From NCBI GenBank assembly GCA_036365145.1, contig JAEOAD010002183.1, positions 2,108,001 to 2,172,000 of the forward strand: a stretch of DNA of 64,000 bases. Direction: 5' to 3'. The notes beneath the pieces were generated by a model. The model ran no database searches, had not been told where the DNA came from, and saw only the letters and a list, made by a program, of their open reading frames with translations. Source of the stretch: Orientallactaga sibirica (lineage: Eukaryota > Chordata > Mammalia > Rodentia > Dipodidae). Shown piece by piece: positions 46,621 through 60,215 of this stretch; within the stretch, counting starts at the first letter, position 1; each line of letters starts with the position of its first letter. A program made the translations under genes and the position numbers.

Positions 46621-47324
46621 AAAACAGAAGAAGCAAAAAATAACAAGGATAATAACTAAAGAGGAAATAAGCATTAAAAGTAGCTGAATCTGAGTAACAG
46701 GTTTATGAGTGAAAGGGGAAATGCTGTTTAGGTATGTACATTTATTGCTTGGATTTTGAAAATGAAAACACCTTAGTAAAAGAGAAGTATACAGATACTA
46801 AGAGGCATATTGAGTATTTAATTAGACATGCATTAGACAAAACTATCCAAGGCTAGAAAATGAGCCAATCCAAAGTAGCAGGCAGAACAATTTTCAGAAA
46901 TCATAGAAGGTAGGAAACTACTTCACACTCACTACCACAAGGTTTTGAAAAGTGAAATTCAGCTTCTACAAGCCTGAGTCAGAGGATCTTGTAAGCCTGC
47001 AGCATCAAACACTTGCAAGAATATTGCCAAATATGGGGGACATTAGTTCTAGACAGAGTGGTGCCTCGATCCTACGGAGAGCCTTGAAAGCACCAAGCTA
47101 CTCCCAAGTAAATTTTGTCTCGACACAGAACTCAAGGATATTTAATAAAATAAAACCTCCAATATCCAACATCTCACAATGCATAAAATAAAGAGTACCA
47201 GACATACAAACAAATACCAGGGGAATATTACTTATGATGAGGAGCCAATCAATGTTAATGTTCCACATGTGGCAAAGGGGATGGGATTTGTAGACAAGGA
47301 TATTAAAATGTTATTATAAACTGG

Positions 47325-47470
47325 GCATAGTGGTACACACCTTTAAATTCAGCACTAGGAAAGCACAGATAAGAGGGATTGCTCTGAGTTTAAGGACAGC
47401 CTGGGGCTACACAGGGAATTCAAGGTCAGCCTGGGCTAGAGTGAGACCCTACCTTGAACTCCATCCCCCC
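47325..47470 (+). mobile_element. B1 SINE, diverged
   Basis: 'actgggcatagtggtacac' through 'gagtgagaccctaccttg', ending in a short C run rather than a long A tail. Confidence 0.8.
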
Positions 47471-48489
47471 CAAAAGTTATTATGTTTTATATGTTCAAAA
47501 GGTAAGCAAGACATAACAATACTGAAGATAGGTATGAAATATACAAAAAAAATGCAGATTAAGTACGTTAAAATGAAAAGTATGATATCTGAGAAGGAAA
47601 CTCGGTGGACGGGATGAGCGCAGCTGCGCAGACAGGCCGAGTTCTGGAGATCTAGAGACTGTTCAGAATACACATGGGGAAAGAGCTGGAGGGACAAAAG
47701 AAAGGCGAAGGCAAGGATCACTGAGTTGGGGGCAATTTCAAGAAACCAAATATACGTACAGTGAGATCCCTCAGGAATAGAAAAAGGATAGAAAACTCTT
47801 TAAAGAAATAATAGCACTTTCCCCCAAATTTTATTACAACAATAACTCACTCAATGTAATAATCTAAACAAACCCCAAGGCAAGAAAATCCCAGAGAAAA
47901 CCACAGTGAGTGAAGACAGGTCTGGAATCCAGCCCTGCTAGGTGTGTGGAGAGCAGCTGTGAGCTCTGGCTCTTCATACTTGCTAGTTGTTGATTTTCTA
48001 CATCCCCCACACCCGCCCTTTCTGCTGAAGTGAGCCAGCTTCTTCTACCATGGTAAACCTTCCCCTGGAATTTATAAGCTTGAAACCCTTTCCTCCCATT
48101 AAAAAAAAGAGTATAACCCAACAGGAATATGACCATTGTGCAATACATGCTATGCTCATATAGTAAAGTGCACAATTAATAAAAAATACTCAAAATAGAA
48201 TACAGACTAGTTGGAAGGAAGGGATTCAGTGAAGGGGGGATTTGGGAGGTGGTGGGAAAGGATTATGATTCTGATATGTTGTCTACATGTTTGGAAATTA
48301 TCAAAAAGATAAAAATAAAAATTAAAAAAAAAACCCACAGTGAGGCACATAGTCAAGTTAAAGCCAGTCTTGAGAAAATCTGAGAAGTAGCTCAGAAAAT
48401 AATTTTGCCACACACAGCAACAGATGTTTCCACCCAGACTCTAGCTGGAAACAGTGCGGGGCAGAAGACAGTTCAGCAGCATCTTTATA

Positions 48490-49740
48490 TTTCTGAAATA
48501 AAAAGAAATGGTCTCAGCAGATCTACACATAATGGCAAACTGCTTCTCCACAGAGAGGTAAAGGCAATGCAGTGAATAAATGGAGCTAGAACACCCCATG
48601 GCAAAAGTCAAAATCAAACAACCATAAACTTCATCTGTTCCTCAAACCACATGAAACATTGGCTTCAACTATATCACAGCTAAATGTACAATCCAAAACT
48701 GTAAGAACTATAAGGCATTGAGAACTGAAAACTCAACAGCAAGAAAATGAACAGTCCAATGAAAGAAATGGGCAAAACACTTGACCAAAGCACTACTGCC
48801 AGAGATAACCCAAAGGCCAATGTATTAATGATTAGTCACTGCAGAAACGCACACTAAAGCCACAAGATACCATTATACAACACATATTAGAAGGGCTAAA
48901 AGAAGACATGAAACCGTCTGAAACCTTACAATGTCCAACACAAATGAGGCAGAGCAACTGGAATGCTCCCAGGACAACTGTGGAACAGAACAGTAAGACT
49001 GCTTGTGAAAGAGAGCTTTTTTATATAAATATATAGTTGCTTATAATCTGCAATTTCCATTAAATTCAGAAATCCCAGAAAAACAAAAACATGTTATCCC
49101 CAAATCTACACATGAATATTTAGAATGGCTTTATCATAAATCCATACCAAACTGGAAACAACCCAACTGGTAAATGGCTGAACAAACTATGGCTCAAGCC
49201 AGGCACAATGACACATGCCTTTAATCCCAGCACTCAGAAGGCAAAGATAGGAGGTTGGCCGTGTTTTCAAGACTACCCTCAGACTATATAGTGAATTCCA
49301 GGTCAGTCTGGGCTAGAGCGAGACCCTACCTCGAAAAACTGAAAACTAAAATAGAATAAAATAAAGTAACAATGGCCCAGATAACCAATGGAAAGTACTA
49401 CTCAGTAGTAAAAAGAAATTAACTACCAACCCACATAACTATGTGACAGCATGAATAAATCTCAAATCTACCATGGGATGTGGACAACGCCTATGGAGAT
49501 AGGATCCCATTTACATGATAGTCAAGCAAAGACAAAACTGTAGGGCAGAAGACAGATCCAAAGTTGCCAGAGCCCTGGGTAGAACAGGCTTCCATGACTG
49601 AGCAGTTTTCTCCCTCAGTGGTGATGGTGGGACACCTACTGTGCTTTATAAGTTTTGTAGAAGTGAGCACTAAGAAAGCAGCCTTTACTGCACTTGAGTT
49701 ATACTTTTTTTTCAAAATGGTTCCCTATAGGTAGCAGACT
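48490..49740 (+). mobile_element. Old L1 fragment, interrupted by B1
   Basis: 'gaaagaaatgggcaaaacac', 'aaaccacaagataccatt'-like text and 'aactggaaacaacccaactgg' are ORF2-derived. 49370-49640 continues with 'ggaaagtactactcagtag' and 'atgactgagcagttttctcc'. The left limit is approximate. Not coding. Confidence 0.6.
49197..49350 (+). mobile_element. B1 SINE inside L1
   Basis: 'aagccaggcacaatgacac', 'tttaatcccagcactcag', 'gagaccctacctcgaaaaac'. It splits the L1 fragment. Confidence 0.88.
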
Positions 49741-50559
49741 AGAAAGAATGAAACAATAACAAAACAAGGAAATACTATTTTTTCCAACTAATTTTAGTTG
49801 ATTTTAATCTGTGCATATGTTGGTTTTATTACAGAAACAAAAATATTTTCCCATTGTAACCATCTTTAAATATCCACTTCAGCAGGGCCAAGCATCTTCA
49901 TATTGTTGTGAAATATCTCCCAAAGTTCCCCTTGCAGACCTGAAATTATCTCTTAAATAACTCTCCATTTTCCCTTGCTCCCACTGCCTCAAAACCATGA
50001 TCCTACTTTTCTGTTCTATAAATCTGACTTCATATCTGTACAAGTATGATTATGACTCAAAACTTTTTGATTCAACTGAATTCTTTATTCTTTCCGTTTC
50101 ATATTAGATTTCTGTTAGCATTAAAGAAAAAGTTAACAAAGCTTTCAGAAAAATATGGTTGGTATCAGAGATGGAGAACAGATGGCCACCAAAAATCAGA
50201 CCCAGAAAGGTAACTTACTCTGTACAAATATGCTGACACAGTCATATTTTTGGAACAATGAAAAATCCTTGACCTAATGTAAAGCCCAAGCTGTAATTTA
50301 TAGTAATCATAATTACCACAGCATCCCATGCAAAGGAAAATACATGTTTTAACCAGCTATGGGCATGCTGAATATTAAAAAGAATATATCCAAACCCTAG
50401 TTTTTTTGGAAACAAGATAAAACACAAGTTTTCCTAGAGCCTTCACTGGAAGTCACTGAAAATATCTTAAAACAGTCTTCAAAAACTGGTGACTTGGCTG
50501 TCTGTGGTGGCAGTTTGGGCTATATACTGAGACTGCCTCAAATTCTATTCTTTTGAGTC

Positions 50560-50858
50560 TATATATGTATCTATTGGCTTGTGTGTGCATGCATGTGTAG
50601 GCCAGAGGAGAACTTTGGGTGCCATTGTCTATTGTTCATCCATGACTTTCTTGAGACAGGGTGTCTCTCCCTCAACCTGAAGCTGTGGTTTTTGGTCAGT
50701 GAACCCAGTTTCCACCCACTGCAGGTTAGCGTTACAGACATGCATAGCCACATTCAGCTTATGTGGGTTCTGGGGAGAATTCAGGTTCTCAGGCCCTCCT
50801 AGATCCTCATGCATAGGTGGAATGTACTCTTAACCACAGAGCCAACTGTCCTCAGCCC
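50560..50858 (-). mobile_element. B3-like (tRNA-derived) SINE, reverse
   Basis: The reverse complement starts near 50858 (read here as 'ccacagagccaactgtcctc'). The body has 'gacagggtgtctctccc' and 'gttacagacatgcatagcc'. It ends in a TG/CATG-rich part near 50570. Confidence 0.7.
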
Positions 50859-51493
50859 CAATTTTTATTTTCTTAAGAAAAAGTTTTTCGGTTATACTTT
50901 TATAGGAATTTTGATACCTGAAAAGAGTATTTAATAAACACTACCTATGATAAGTATTTTTAGCTGAAATTTAAGTTCTAATAGCAAGTGAATTTTCATT
51001 GAATCTTAATTACAAACTTACAATCACCTTGCAAGTTAACATTCCTAACATTTTTCTTGCCTACATTAAAATTTTCTAAAACTTTTCCTTAATATCAGAG
51101 CTCATATACTTGGACCATACTACACAGTTTAAGTAGGTTAGGAGATCTTTGTCACCTACAAAGTTATGCAAGAGATTCCAGTTCAAGTTCACAGAACATA
51201 AACTAGATTTAAAGTACTGTATTAAAGAAAAAATACACTTCATTGGGAGTTACAACAAATGTTTTATATAGAAGACATGACATTAATAGGATCATCAGTC
51301 TACAATTGTTCAGTTTTGCTTTTTTCATTCTAAGAATTTTTTTTTTTTTCCAGAGAACTACAGCTAGTTAGTCACACTTAAATCGTGTGTCCACACTTGA
51401 CCAGAGGCCTCACTCATACGTTAAGTTTGAACATATTTCCAGTCCTTCTTGTAAGTTATCTTGGTGCTTACTCCACTGGCTTGTTTGGCTTGT

Positions 51494-51650
51494 TTTTTTT
51501 TTTTTTTTTTTTTTTGAGGTAGGGTCTCACTCTAGTCCAGGCTGAACTGGAACTCACTCCACAGCTCTAGGCTGGCCTCAAATTCATGCTGATCCTCCTA
51601 CCTCAGCCTCCTAAATGCTGGGATTAAAGGTGTGTGCCACCATACCTGGC
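51494..51650 (-). mobile_element. B1 SINE, reverse
   Basis: A poly(T) at 51494-51515, then 'gaggtagggtctcactctag' and, near the end, 'gggattaaaggtgtgtgcc' and 'accatacctggc'. Confidence 0.92.
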
Positions 51651-51654
51651 TTGT

Positions 51655-53900
51655 TTTAAACATTTTAAATACCTGAAATAAATTACAGAATTTCCTAAGA
51701 CTAGAGGTATTCTGGTTAGTAATCAAAACATGTGGTCAGATGAAAATCAAAATTAATAATATGAATGCAATCCACAATAAGAAAACTAATTTTTCTCAAT
51801 AAAGAGGCTAGCCAATCTGTAAAGATTTGATTTATTATTTCCAAGTCCCAATGAAAGGAACTGAGTAACTTACAAATTTTGTTTTCGACTATGTTCCTTT
51901 AAGCTACCTTACTACAAAACTGAACAACATATTTGTGAAATGTAATATTGAGAAACAGTACTGAAGTTGATTATTTCAGACTGTTAAACTCTGTATTAAA
52001 TGGTTGCATCTTAGTTATTTATATGGATCATTGGTCCAATAACATAAAAATAAGAGAACTGCATCTGGATATTTATCTTATCCAATGTTTAGAGATAAAT
52101 GGTTAACCTTTCTCCCCATTATTTCTGCAGGCAAGTCCCTGTTGATATTGAAATCTGATGGAAATTCAAGTGCCACTTCTTCCAAGTGACTACATAAAGA
52201 GAATGCTGAAGGCCGTCACTACATGGCACACTGAAATGACTCTTTCATTCACCAATTCTGGCACACTTCCAAAATATCCCCAACAATCCAGCTTTATTTC
52301 TGTCTAGGATGCTGGGAGCCATGGATTGGACATAAGCAAATGTACACATAAGCAGCAACATTACAGTCAACAGACTCTAAAAATTGAAAATGGCAGACAT
52401 AGTAAGGCTGGCGATGCCCCAGCCACATCACCCTTCTGGGCCCATGGCGGAAGCCTGAACACGTAAAGTGAAATAAAAACCTACTAAAAAGGACGTAAAC
52501 CAAGGACTTGGATACATGCCTCCAACAGACCTAAAAATGTCTATTTTGTAACGTCAATTGTTCTGTGACCATATGAGGTGAATCATAGGATTTGAGTTTT
52601 AAATTCTCATTTTGCTTCACCATCAAAGCTGCTGAGCTGGTGGTTAGTCTGCAGAAGTGGTGACTGAGGTATGCTGCCACTCTGGCTTCCATAAACCCAA
52701 TACCGGTGTTAAGAGAGTCGTAAACACAAATAATTAATCCAAGTTGAGAATTATAAAAACCTAACAAAATGCTATTATATTCTTTTATTTAAATATAATT
52801 GCTTATTTGTACATACCTATGCCATAAGACATAGGGTTTTCTGTAAATATATACTGCCCCCTGTTTTCTCTCCCTGAACCAAGTTATTCTAAGATTACTG
52901 CTATGTTAGGAACAATTTGTTGTACTCACATAGCTACCTGCAAATGCCTGTTTTTCTTTGCCTCATTTTCTAAGTCTAAGAGCGTATCTTCAAGCTGAAA
53001 GCCTCAGAACGTCCCTGACTTGTTCTAAAGACCATGAACAGGCTTCATTCCAAGGCATGCTGCAATGAGGAGAGCAGTGAAGCTTGTACCTCTCAATGGC
53101 TCTAGGTGACAGAATTCATATGTTTCCTTTTTTTCCCCATTTTCCCTCTTCATGAGAATAATTATTCGACAGCCAAGTTTCTCCTTCAGTTTTATCAATG
53201 GCATAGTCTGAAAGTCAGGAGCCAGCAAAAAAAAGGCATCAAAGATTGAGAAGCTCAGCAGCAATGTACACACAAAGAAGTGGTCTAATAGTGGCTTCCT
53301 ATTTCAAGAACCTCATGAAGTCTCCTATCAAAGATGACTATTTCCACTTTACTTTTATATTGCTATGGAAAATAGATGATGAGTTACCTTTATACTCCAA
53401 AGATAGTTCCTTTAAGCTAATTAATTAATGATAAATTCCTTAAGACAATAACAATGCTAACAAGTACAGAAATAAGAAACAGCTTGAACTAAATTAACAA
53501 ATTTTCTATGCAGACTGGATGGAATACTTGAGGACATTATACTCAATCCCTTGGTGACCTTGAAATAGTCATGTGCAATCAACTGAACAGTTCTATTTGC
53601 AAAAGTAAAGATAAATTTAAGGATAATGCATTGCTACTGAATGTCTAATACTGAACAGCTTAGGTCAGCATTGACACTCCAGAAAAGACAACTCTGCCAT
53701 CATGGTGTATTTAATGAATACCTCTGCCTTCACAAAGGACACACTTCTACACTATAGCCTCTGGAACCAGCTGTGTGGTTTAAATGATGCCTAACAAGGT
53801 GGTTTCTCCCACTCTCTGATTTACCCAGAATTTTAGAGCTAAAAACAGATCCTAGAGATCATTTGGTTCTAGTAGCCTTATTCTGTAGGTTTAGAAATGA
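51655..53900. other. Intron: repeat-poor AT-rich stretch
   Basis: No SINE, L1 or exon that I can recognise over about 2.2 kb. Confidence 0.35.
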
Positions 53901-53904
53901 AGGC

Positions 53905-53990
53905 TCGATGGCTGGCGCTGTAGCTCAGTGGTGGTATACTTGCCTAGCGTGCACAAGGACCTGGATTTCATCCCTAGCACCACAAAAAGG
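53905..53990 (+). mobile_element. ID-like SINE followed by GGAA repeats
   Basis: 'ggctggcgctgtagctcagtgg', 'acttgcctagcgtgcacaagg' and 'tcatccctagcaccac' give a complete ID body. It continues into G/A-rich sequence with (GGAA)n at 54048-54073. Confidence 0.88.
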
Positions 53991-54079
53991 GGGTGGGGGA
54001 GTAATGGGGAGACAGAGAAAGAGGGAAGGGGAAAAAGGAGAAGAGAGAGAGGAAGGAAGGAAGGAAGGAAGGAACCCAT

Positions 54080-55008
54080 GAAAATAGAAATGAAGGCTCA
54101 GACATGTGTCCAGGATTTCCAAATTGTGGGAGAGGGCATAGAAACACCTTTCTTAGGTCCCCATCCCTCCTTGGTTCCTAAACCATAATTTCCACTGCCT
54201 AGGATGACCAGTCACTTCACTTTGTAGAACCAGTTTCTTCTGCCAGATGTAGCATGTTGGGTTACTCATAACAACTTCCACTCATTCACATATCTGCAGG
54301 CCTGGGAGTTCTCCTGCCTTCCCTCCCACAAGCCAGTCCCGTCAGTTCTGTTTCCTAAATATTTCCCTTCCCTCCTGGTTTCCTTTCTTTCATTTCCCTT
54401 CCATTTCCTGTTCTCTTGTACATTAGTGTGACTTTACAAGTTTCACATCCCATTGCTACCTAGCCTGCATGAATCCCTTTTGTGAAGACTCTTGCTCATC
54501 TTAATGACCAGTTTCTATTACATGGCCTACAAGGCTGGACAGCCTGCCTTAACCTTTTCCCTTTTTACTGCTTTTCTCTGCATCTCCCACCATTACTAAC
54601 AACTTCCTACTCCAGCCACACTCAGCTTCTGAAAGGCATCAACTGAGGATGCTGTTGAGCCTAAAGTCCCTGCTCCTTCCTTCATGTTCTCATTCTTAAT
54701 TAAATGAGTAAGTGAAATAATGAATGCCTGAAGAACTAATGTATAGAAATTTTAATTACAGTTTCTATCTTTCTACCTGAGATGTAGTATATTGACCATT
54801 TCTTTTACAGTAGTTAGCAAAAAGTTTAAGTGCTAAAAAGTGATCCTATGATCATTCAAGTTTTTGTAAATTTTCATTTCCCTCTTCATTGGCCTAGGTT
54901 GCACCACTCATTACTTTATTCCGTTCACTCTGTTGTATTTTTTACCCTTACTATTGACTAGGAGAGAATATCAGCAAGGTCAGAATCGCCTAGAGATGAT
55001 GTAGAAGG
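54080..55008. other. Intron: nothing recognised
   Basis: Unique-looking sequence with no exon or repeat assigned. Confidence 0.35.
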
Positions 55009-55010
55009 AG

Positions 55011-55198
55011 GGCTGAAGAGATAGCTTAGTGTTTAAGGCATATGCCTGTGAAGCCTAAGGATCCAGGTTCGATTCTCCAGGTCCCACCTAAGCTAGATGC
55101 ACATGGTGGCACATGCATATGGAGTTTGTTTGCTGTGGCTAGAGGCCCTGTTGCACCCATTCTCCCTCTCTCTGTCTCTAATAAATAAAATAAAATTA
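55011..55198 (+). mobile_element. tRNA-derived SINE with a long target-site duplication
   Basis: A full body and an AAATAAAATAAAATTA tail. The flank agagatgatgtagaagga ends at 55009 and is repeated from about 55201. Confidence 0.93.
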
Positions 55199-55433
55199 GA
55201 AGAGATGATGTAGAAGGAGCTCCAAGATGATGACACTGGAAGTCAGGACCCATGGGGAACACTGCACTACCACAGGGCTTCTCAAAGTGACAGTGCTATT
55301 TGAGCCATTTCTCCTTGCACTTCTGGCCACACACCTTAGGGACATAACCCACTTTCCTTATTTATACAGTAACATTCTCTCAGGCCCTTCTCATTCAATA
55401 AAGCATGTTTTAGAAGTCTAGACCAGAAATTTT

Positions 55434-55531
55434 AGATCTATGTAGTCTCAGGCTGGCCTCAAATTCATAATGATCCTCCTACCTCAGCCTCCCAAGAGCT
55501 GGAATTAAAGGCGTGTACCACCATGTCTGGC
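55434..55531 (-). mobile_element. B1 fragment, reverse
   Basis: 'ctatgtagtctcaggctggc', 'atcctcctacctcagcc', 'gaattaaaggcgtgtacc'. The poly(T) end is missing. Confidence 0.82.
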
Positions 55532-55539
55532 AAAATTCC

Positions 55540-57350
55540 AGATCTATATGCAGGGATTTAACCAAAGCATATTAGAGATGAGAGGATAAAGAATTCATAA
55601 AGTAAAGCCACCCCATCCATCTCAATGGTATCACAGAATGTGCCTACAAATGCCCATTTTACTGTTGAAGAAACTACCTGGGAGACTGTCTAGAGACCAA
55701 AGCAGAGTCTGCTGCAGCAGAAGCCAGACATCTGGAGCAGGGTCTGGAACGAGTCTAGAGTGGAGATGGTCAGCTACTGATGGGACAGGATATGGGGCAG
55801 GCTAGGGTGAGCCTTGGTGGCAGCTAGTTTTGCAGCCTAGGGAAGTGCCCTGAAGGCACTGGGAGAAAGTTTTGGCAATGAGCAAGGCTTACCAAAGACA
55901 CAGAGGCATGGCTATACTCTGGCTCATTACAGTAGGGATGGGCCTAAGAAGGATTTCAAACAGTGATGTCATAAGCCCTACAAGTCCTTTGGAGAGTCCT
56001 CAAGAGCCGCTAGAAAGGCCCAAAAGATATTGAAAGCAATAAGTATCCAAGAGCGTGAGTGAAATTACCCCAGGAATATATCTGGGAAGGAACAGTGGAG
56101 CCCAGAAATCAAATGTGACTGGACAGGAGAGAGATGGAAACATACTGCTGCTGTTTACTGAGGAGAGTGAGGGAAGCCCATGAGAGACAAACAAGGTCTA
56201 GCCCCGAGTGCAGGGTGCAGACTTTCCCTCCCTCTAAGGGAGATAAGTGGGCAAGAAGAGATTCAATGCTTACATGAAAATCATGTTTCAAAATGGAAAG
56301 AACTTTTTTTTTTAAGTCTAACAGGCAATTAGGATGGCCAAAATTTACAAAATAATGGAAATGTTTGACGAGATGGTAAAGAAGCCTTCCACCAGTCTGA
56401 TTCAATGGGACACAGTTAGCAATACTTACCATGGTATTTTTCATCACAATGAATTGAGTCATTACCATACATAAGCAGCTTGTAGGAGGACACAGAAAAA
56501 TGCAGCAGAAAGTTACCAGCTGAAGGTCACCTGGAAGATGAGGCCAAGTCAAGAAGGGACTGACAGGACCTGACTGAGGTACACGGGTCTAAGCCAAATC
56601 ATACCCATGGGTGTGCAGTGGCCCCCAATGTCCATCTCAGGCCAACAGGTCACAAAGAAGCTCTGTAGTAAATGTTCTAAGAAGTGATTAGTTAATAGAA
56701 GTGTCTTAAGAAATAAGGCCATTTAAATAACCAGCAGCCCTTGAAGTTACAGAACTAAACTGAGATACTGTAAAGTAGCCTGCTATATAGCAAAAAGGAT
56801 TCCCATGGACAAAGCTGGTAGTAATTATAAAAGAATCAAACTGCGACATAGTCCTAACTCCCAACATGTTGAGACTTCTCAGTAAACTCTTATATATACA
56901 GTCTCCATTTAATCTGAGGCAGTGCATTATTTATTCAATAAGGAACAACATGGACAGAAGTTTCTGCCCTGAGGGAACTTACATAAAATGGAGTTGAAAA
57001 ATCAAATGTGGCTAGTATAAGTATATCCATGGTGTGTGACACAGTGACAAGGACTGCAGAGATCAAGAATATAGGTTGGGAAGGAAAGAGCAGAAAGAAT
57101 AGGAATTTTAATCTCTAAGGAAGGCCTCCCTGAAGACAGGTTCTGAGCAAAGATCTGAGGGAAATGGGTTAGTCATAGAAGAACTCTGCAATCAGACCAG
57201 CAAAAAGGATATGCATCACAGATACTCAGGGGTTTCTAAAAAGTCAAGCTAGCATAAAGCCTCATAGTAATGGTGGAGGAAAGAACAAAATAATTCAAGA
57301 ATTTCCTAGATCTACAGATCAGGCTTTTAAAAATTAACAGAGCCTATCAT
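55540..57350. other. Intron: nothing recognised
   Basis: Unique-looking sequence. A 147-residue reverse ORF at 56109-56552 has no recognisable features. Confidence 0.35.
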
Positions 57351-57354
57351 GTAT

Positions 57355-57553
57355 AATTTGTTTTATTTATTTGAGAGAGACAGAGAGAGGAGAGAGAGAA
57401 AATGGACACACTAGGGCTTCTAGCCACTGCAAATGAACTCCAGATCATGTGCCACTTTTGCGCATCTTGTTTATGTGAGTACTGGGGCATAGAACCTGGG
57501 TCCTTAAGCTTCACAGGCAAGTGCCTTAACTGCTAAGCCATCTCTCCTGCCCT
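57355..57553 (-). mobile_element. tRNA-derived SINE, reverse
   Basis: The tail is TTTATTTATTTGAGAG-like on the left and the head is read as 'gctaagccatctctcctgccc' at the right. A (GA)n run at 57630-57657 is separate. Confidence 0.9.
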
Positions 57554-58399
57554 ACAGTTTGTTTTTTATAAAGTTTTTCTTTGGAAAATGAAAGTTTGTT
57601 CTAACCTAGTTTTTATATACATACATACAGAGAGAGAGAGAGAGAGAGTGAGAGAGAGACAAATATAAGCACAATGTGACATTGAGCATTTGGTTATATA
57701 AGGATTTCAGCAGCCAGGAATCCAAGAACACAAGAAACAGCACCCAGTTGAACCAAGCCTGTAAAGAAATGAAAATGTGTATCTCCAACATTTACTAGCT
57801 ACCTCACGTAGCAAGTGCATTTGTCACCCCACAAATGCTAACTTTTCTAGATTAAAAAGCACTGATACAGCATCCCAAAGCTGGCCCATTGCTCTGTTTC
57901 AAAAACAGCATGTAAGACATGCAAAAGTAAAGTAATGAAAAGCCAGAGAAAGTGTATCTGAAAGAGATATGGGGTATCTCCCCTGGAACAGACTTAAAGG
58001 AATCTACTCTGCATGCCAGCATGATACATCCAAATATGAAGATGTCTGTTGCTAGAGCAATTTCAAGTGTTGCAAAGTCATTAAGAATAACTGCCACAGA
58101 AAAAGAAGATATGGAAAGAATGTAGAGAGTACACATTGACAAGTAGACAGCCAAACAAACAAACAAACAAACAAAAAAAACCCCAAAACATGAGCTCACA
58201 AGTAACATTTCCATAGAAAAAAACACTATCTATATAAAGATCAGAAAATGCCAAAAACCGCTTCTTTTAATGCTAGTGGTAGCTGATTCAGTAATTTCAA
58301 ACATTTCTACATTCCAAAGCCTTCAGCTGTGGAGTGAGGCAAGAACACAGATAAGAAAATGAATGCAAATGAGTTTCCAGAAGTATATGGAAAACAGTT

Positions 58400-58760
58400 A
58401 AAGAAGGTGGTTACAGAGCCAAGGAGAAGGCCCAGCAGTTAAGAATATTTGCCACTTAATCATGAGGGCCTCTCGGGCCGGACACCAAATTTCACTCCTT
58501 AGAACCCATGTAAAAAGGTGGGCATAGTCATGCATGTCTGTAACCCCGGTCCGTGGGGGATGGAGACTGGAGAATGGCTGATAAATAGCAGCTCTGGGTT
58601 GAAGGAGAGACTCCATCTCAAGGAAAGAAATATACAGGTAAGCAAAAAGAGAAGGACACTTAACATTCTTCTCTGGCCTTCACCTGCATGTGCCTAAGTC
58701 TTGGGTATCTAAACACACATGCTTATACCACATATCACATACACTAAACATGTGTACATG
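58400..58760 (+). mobile_element. B4/RSINE-like SINE
   Basis: 'gccaaggagaaggcccagcag', 'aaaggtgggcatagtcatgc', 'gagactccatctcaagg' and a CA-rich end near 58710-58740: an ID-like part joined to a B1-like part. Confidence 0.65.
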
Positions 58761-58799
58761 CAAAAAAGTGGTTACATATTGGATCTACATATGAAAGCA

Positions 58800-60215
58800 C
58801 AAAAGACGGAAGAGCCAAAACAGTCTTAAGTAAAAAGAGCAATGCTGGAAGCATCACAATACTTGATCTCAAATTATACTACAGAGCTATAGTAACAAAC
58901 ACAGCATGATAATGACACAAAAACAGATGTTTAGACCAATGGAATAGAAGAGAGGATCACCTACAGTTGCTTTAAATTTTTGAAAAAAATATCAATGACA
59001 TTCATTGGAGAAAAGACAGCCTTTTCAACTAATGGTACTGGGAAAACTGGATTTCCACATATATAAGCATGAAGTTAGATCCATATCTCTTACACTGAAC
59101 AAAAATCAATTCAAAACTGATCAAAACATTAGTGTAAGACCTGAACATTTGAAACTGCTACACAAAAACATAGGGAAATCACTTTAAGATACAAGTATAA
59201 GTGAGGACTTTTTGAAAAGGACTCCAATAGCAAAGAAAACAATTCAAAGAACTGACCAATGAGACTGAATGAAATTAAAAGCTTCTGCCTCAGCAAAGGA
59301 AACAATCAGCAGACTGGACAGACAGCCTACAAGATGGGAGAAAATCTTTTTCAATTCTACAATTGACAGGGGATTAATATCTACTTTATAAAGAACTCAA
59401 ATTAAACACCAAAAGAAAGAAAAGTCAGATGGATATGGTGGCCTATAATCTCAGCCCTTGGAGAGTCGAAGCAGGTAGACTCTAACAATTTGAGGCCAAC
59501 CTGGCTACATAATGAGTTCAAGGCCAGCCTGGGATACACAGAGAGATCTGAAAAGACATAAACAAACAACAAAACAGAAAAATATAAACAAACTCCCCAC
59601 ATCATCCAATCAATAAATACACAGATGAATAGAACAGAAATTTCTCAAAGAAATAAAAATGACTAATATTTGAAAAAATGTATACCATCCCTAGTCATCT
59701 GGGAAATGCATATTAAAACTCAGTTGAGAGTCCGTCTCACCCCAGTCAGAATGGCTATCACCCAGAAAATAAACATCAACGAGTGGTGGTATAGACGAAG
59801 GCAAAGTGGTACCCTAATAAACTGCTAGTGACCATGTAAATATGTAAATAGTACAGCCACTATGCAAATCAGTATGGAGGCTCCTCCAAAATAGAAGTAC
59901 TATATGACCCAGCTATACCACTCCAAAAGACTTTCTTTTCCGTTTTATTTTTATTTTTTTTAGACAGAGTCTCATGCAATTCAGACTAGCTTCAGCTTTC
60001 TATGTAACCTAAAATGGCCTTCTTCAACCTCCTTGTTCTCCTGACTTTACCTTCCAAGGATTGGGATTATAGGAATGTATCACCACACCCAGGTACTCAA
60101 TGAATTCTAAACCAACATACAACAAAGATGCTTGTAAATCCATGTTTATTACTGCACTATTCACAGATGTCCTTCAACAGATGACTAGATAAAGAAAATG
60201 TGGCAAAAGTTGCTG
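58800..60215 (+). mobile_element. L1 ORF2-end fragment, interrupted by two B1-like copies
   Basis: 'gaagagccaaaacagtctta', 'gctggaagcatcacaatac', 'ctacagagctatagtaac' and 'agaccaatggaatagaag' come from ORF2. The later parts 'gaaatgcatattaaaactc', 'caaatcagtatggaggctcc' and 'ctatatgacccagctat' continue toward the 3' end. The frame is broken. Interruptions lie at 59425-59560 (+) and 59940-60100 (-). Confidence 0.8.
59425..59560 (+). mobile_element. Old B1 inside L1
   Basis: 'gatggatatggtggcctata', 'ccaacctggctacataatgag', 'caaggccagcctgggata'. Diverged. Confidence 0.7.

Noticed and set aside
52850..52875. CTCF-like site (GCCCCCTG)
   Set aside because: The match is to a short core only and is expected by chance in 64 kb.
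53905..53990. tRNA gene candidate
   Set aside because: The tRNA-like head belongs to an ID SINE. It carries an A-rich tail and no intact tRNA 3' half.
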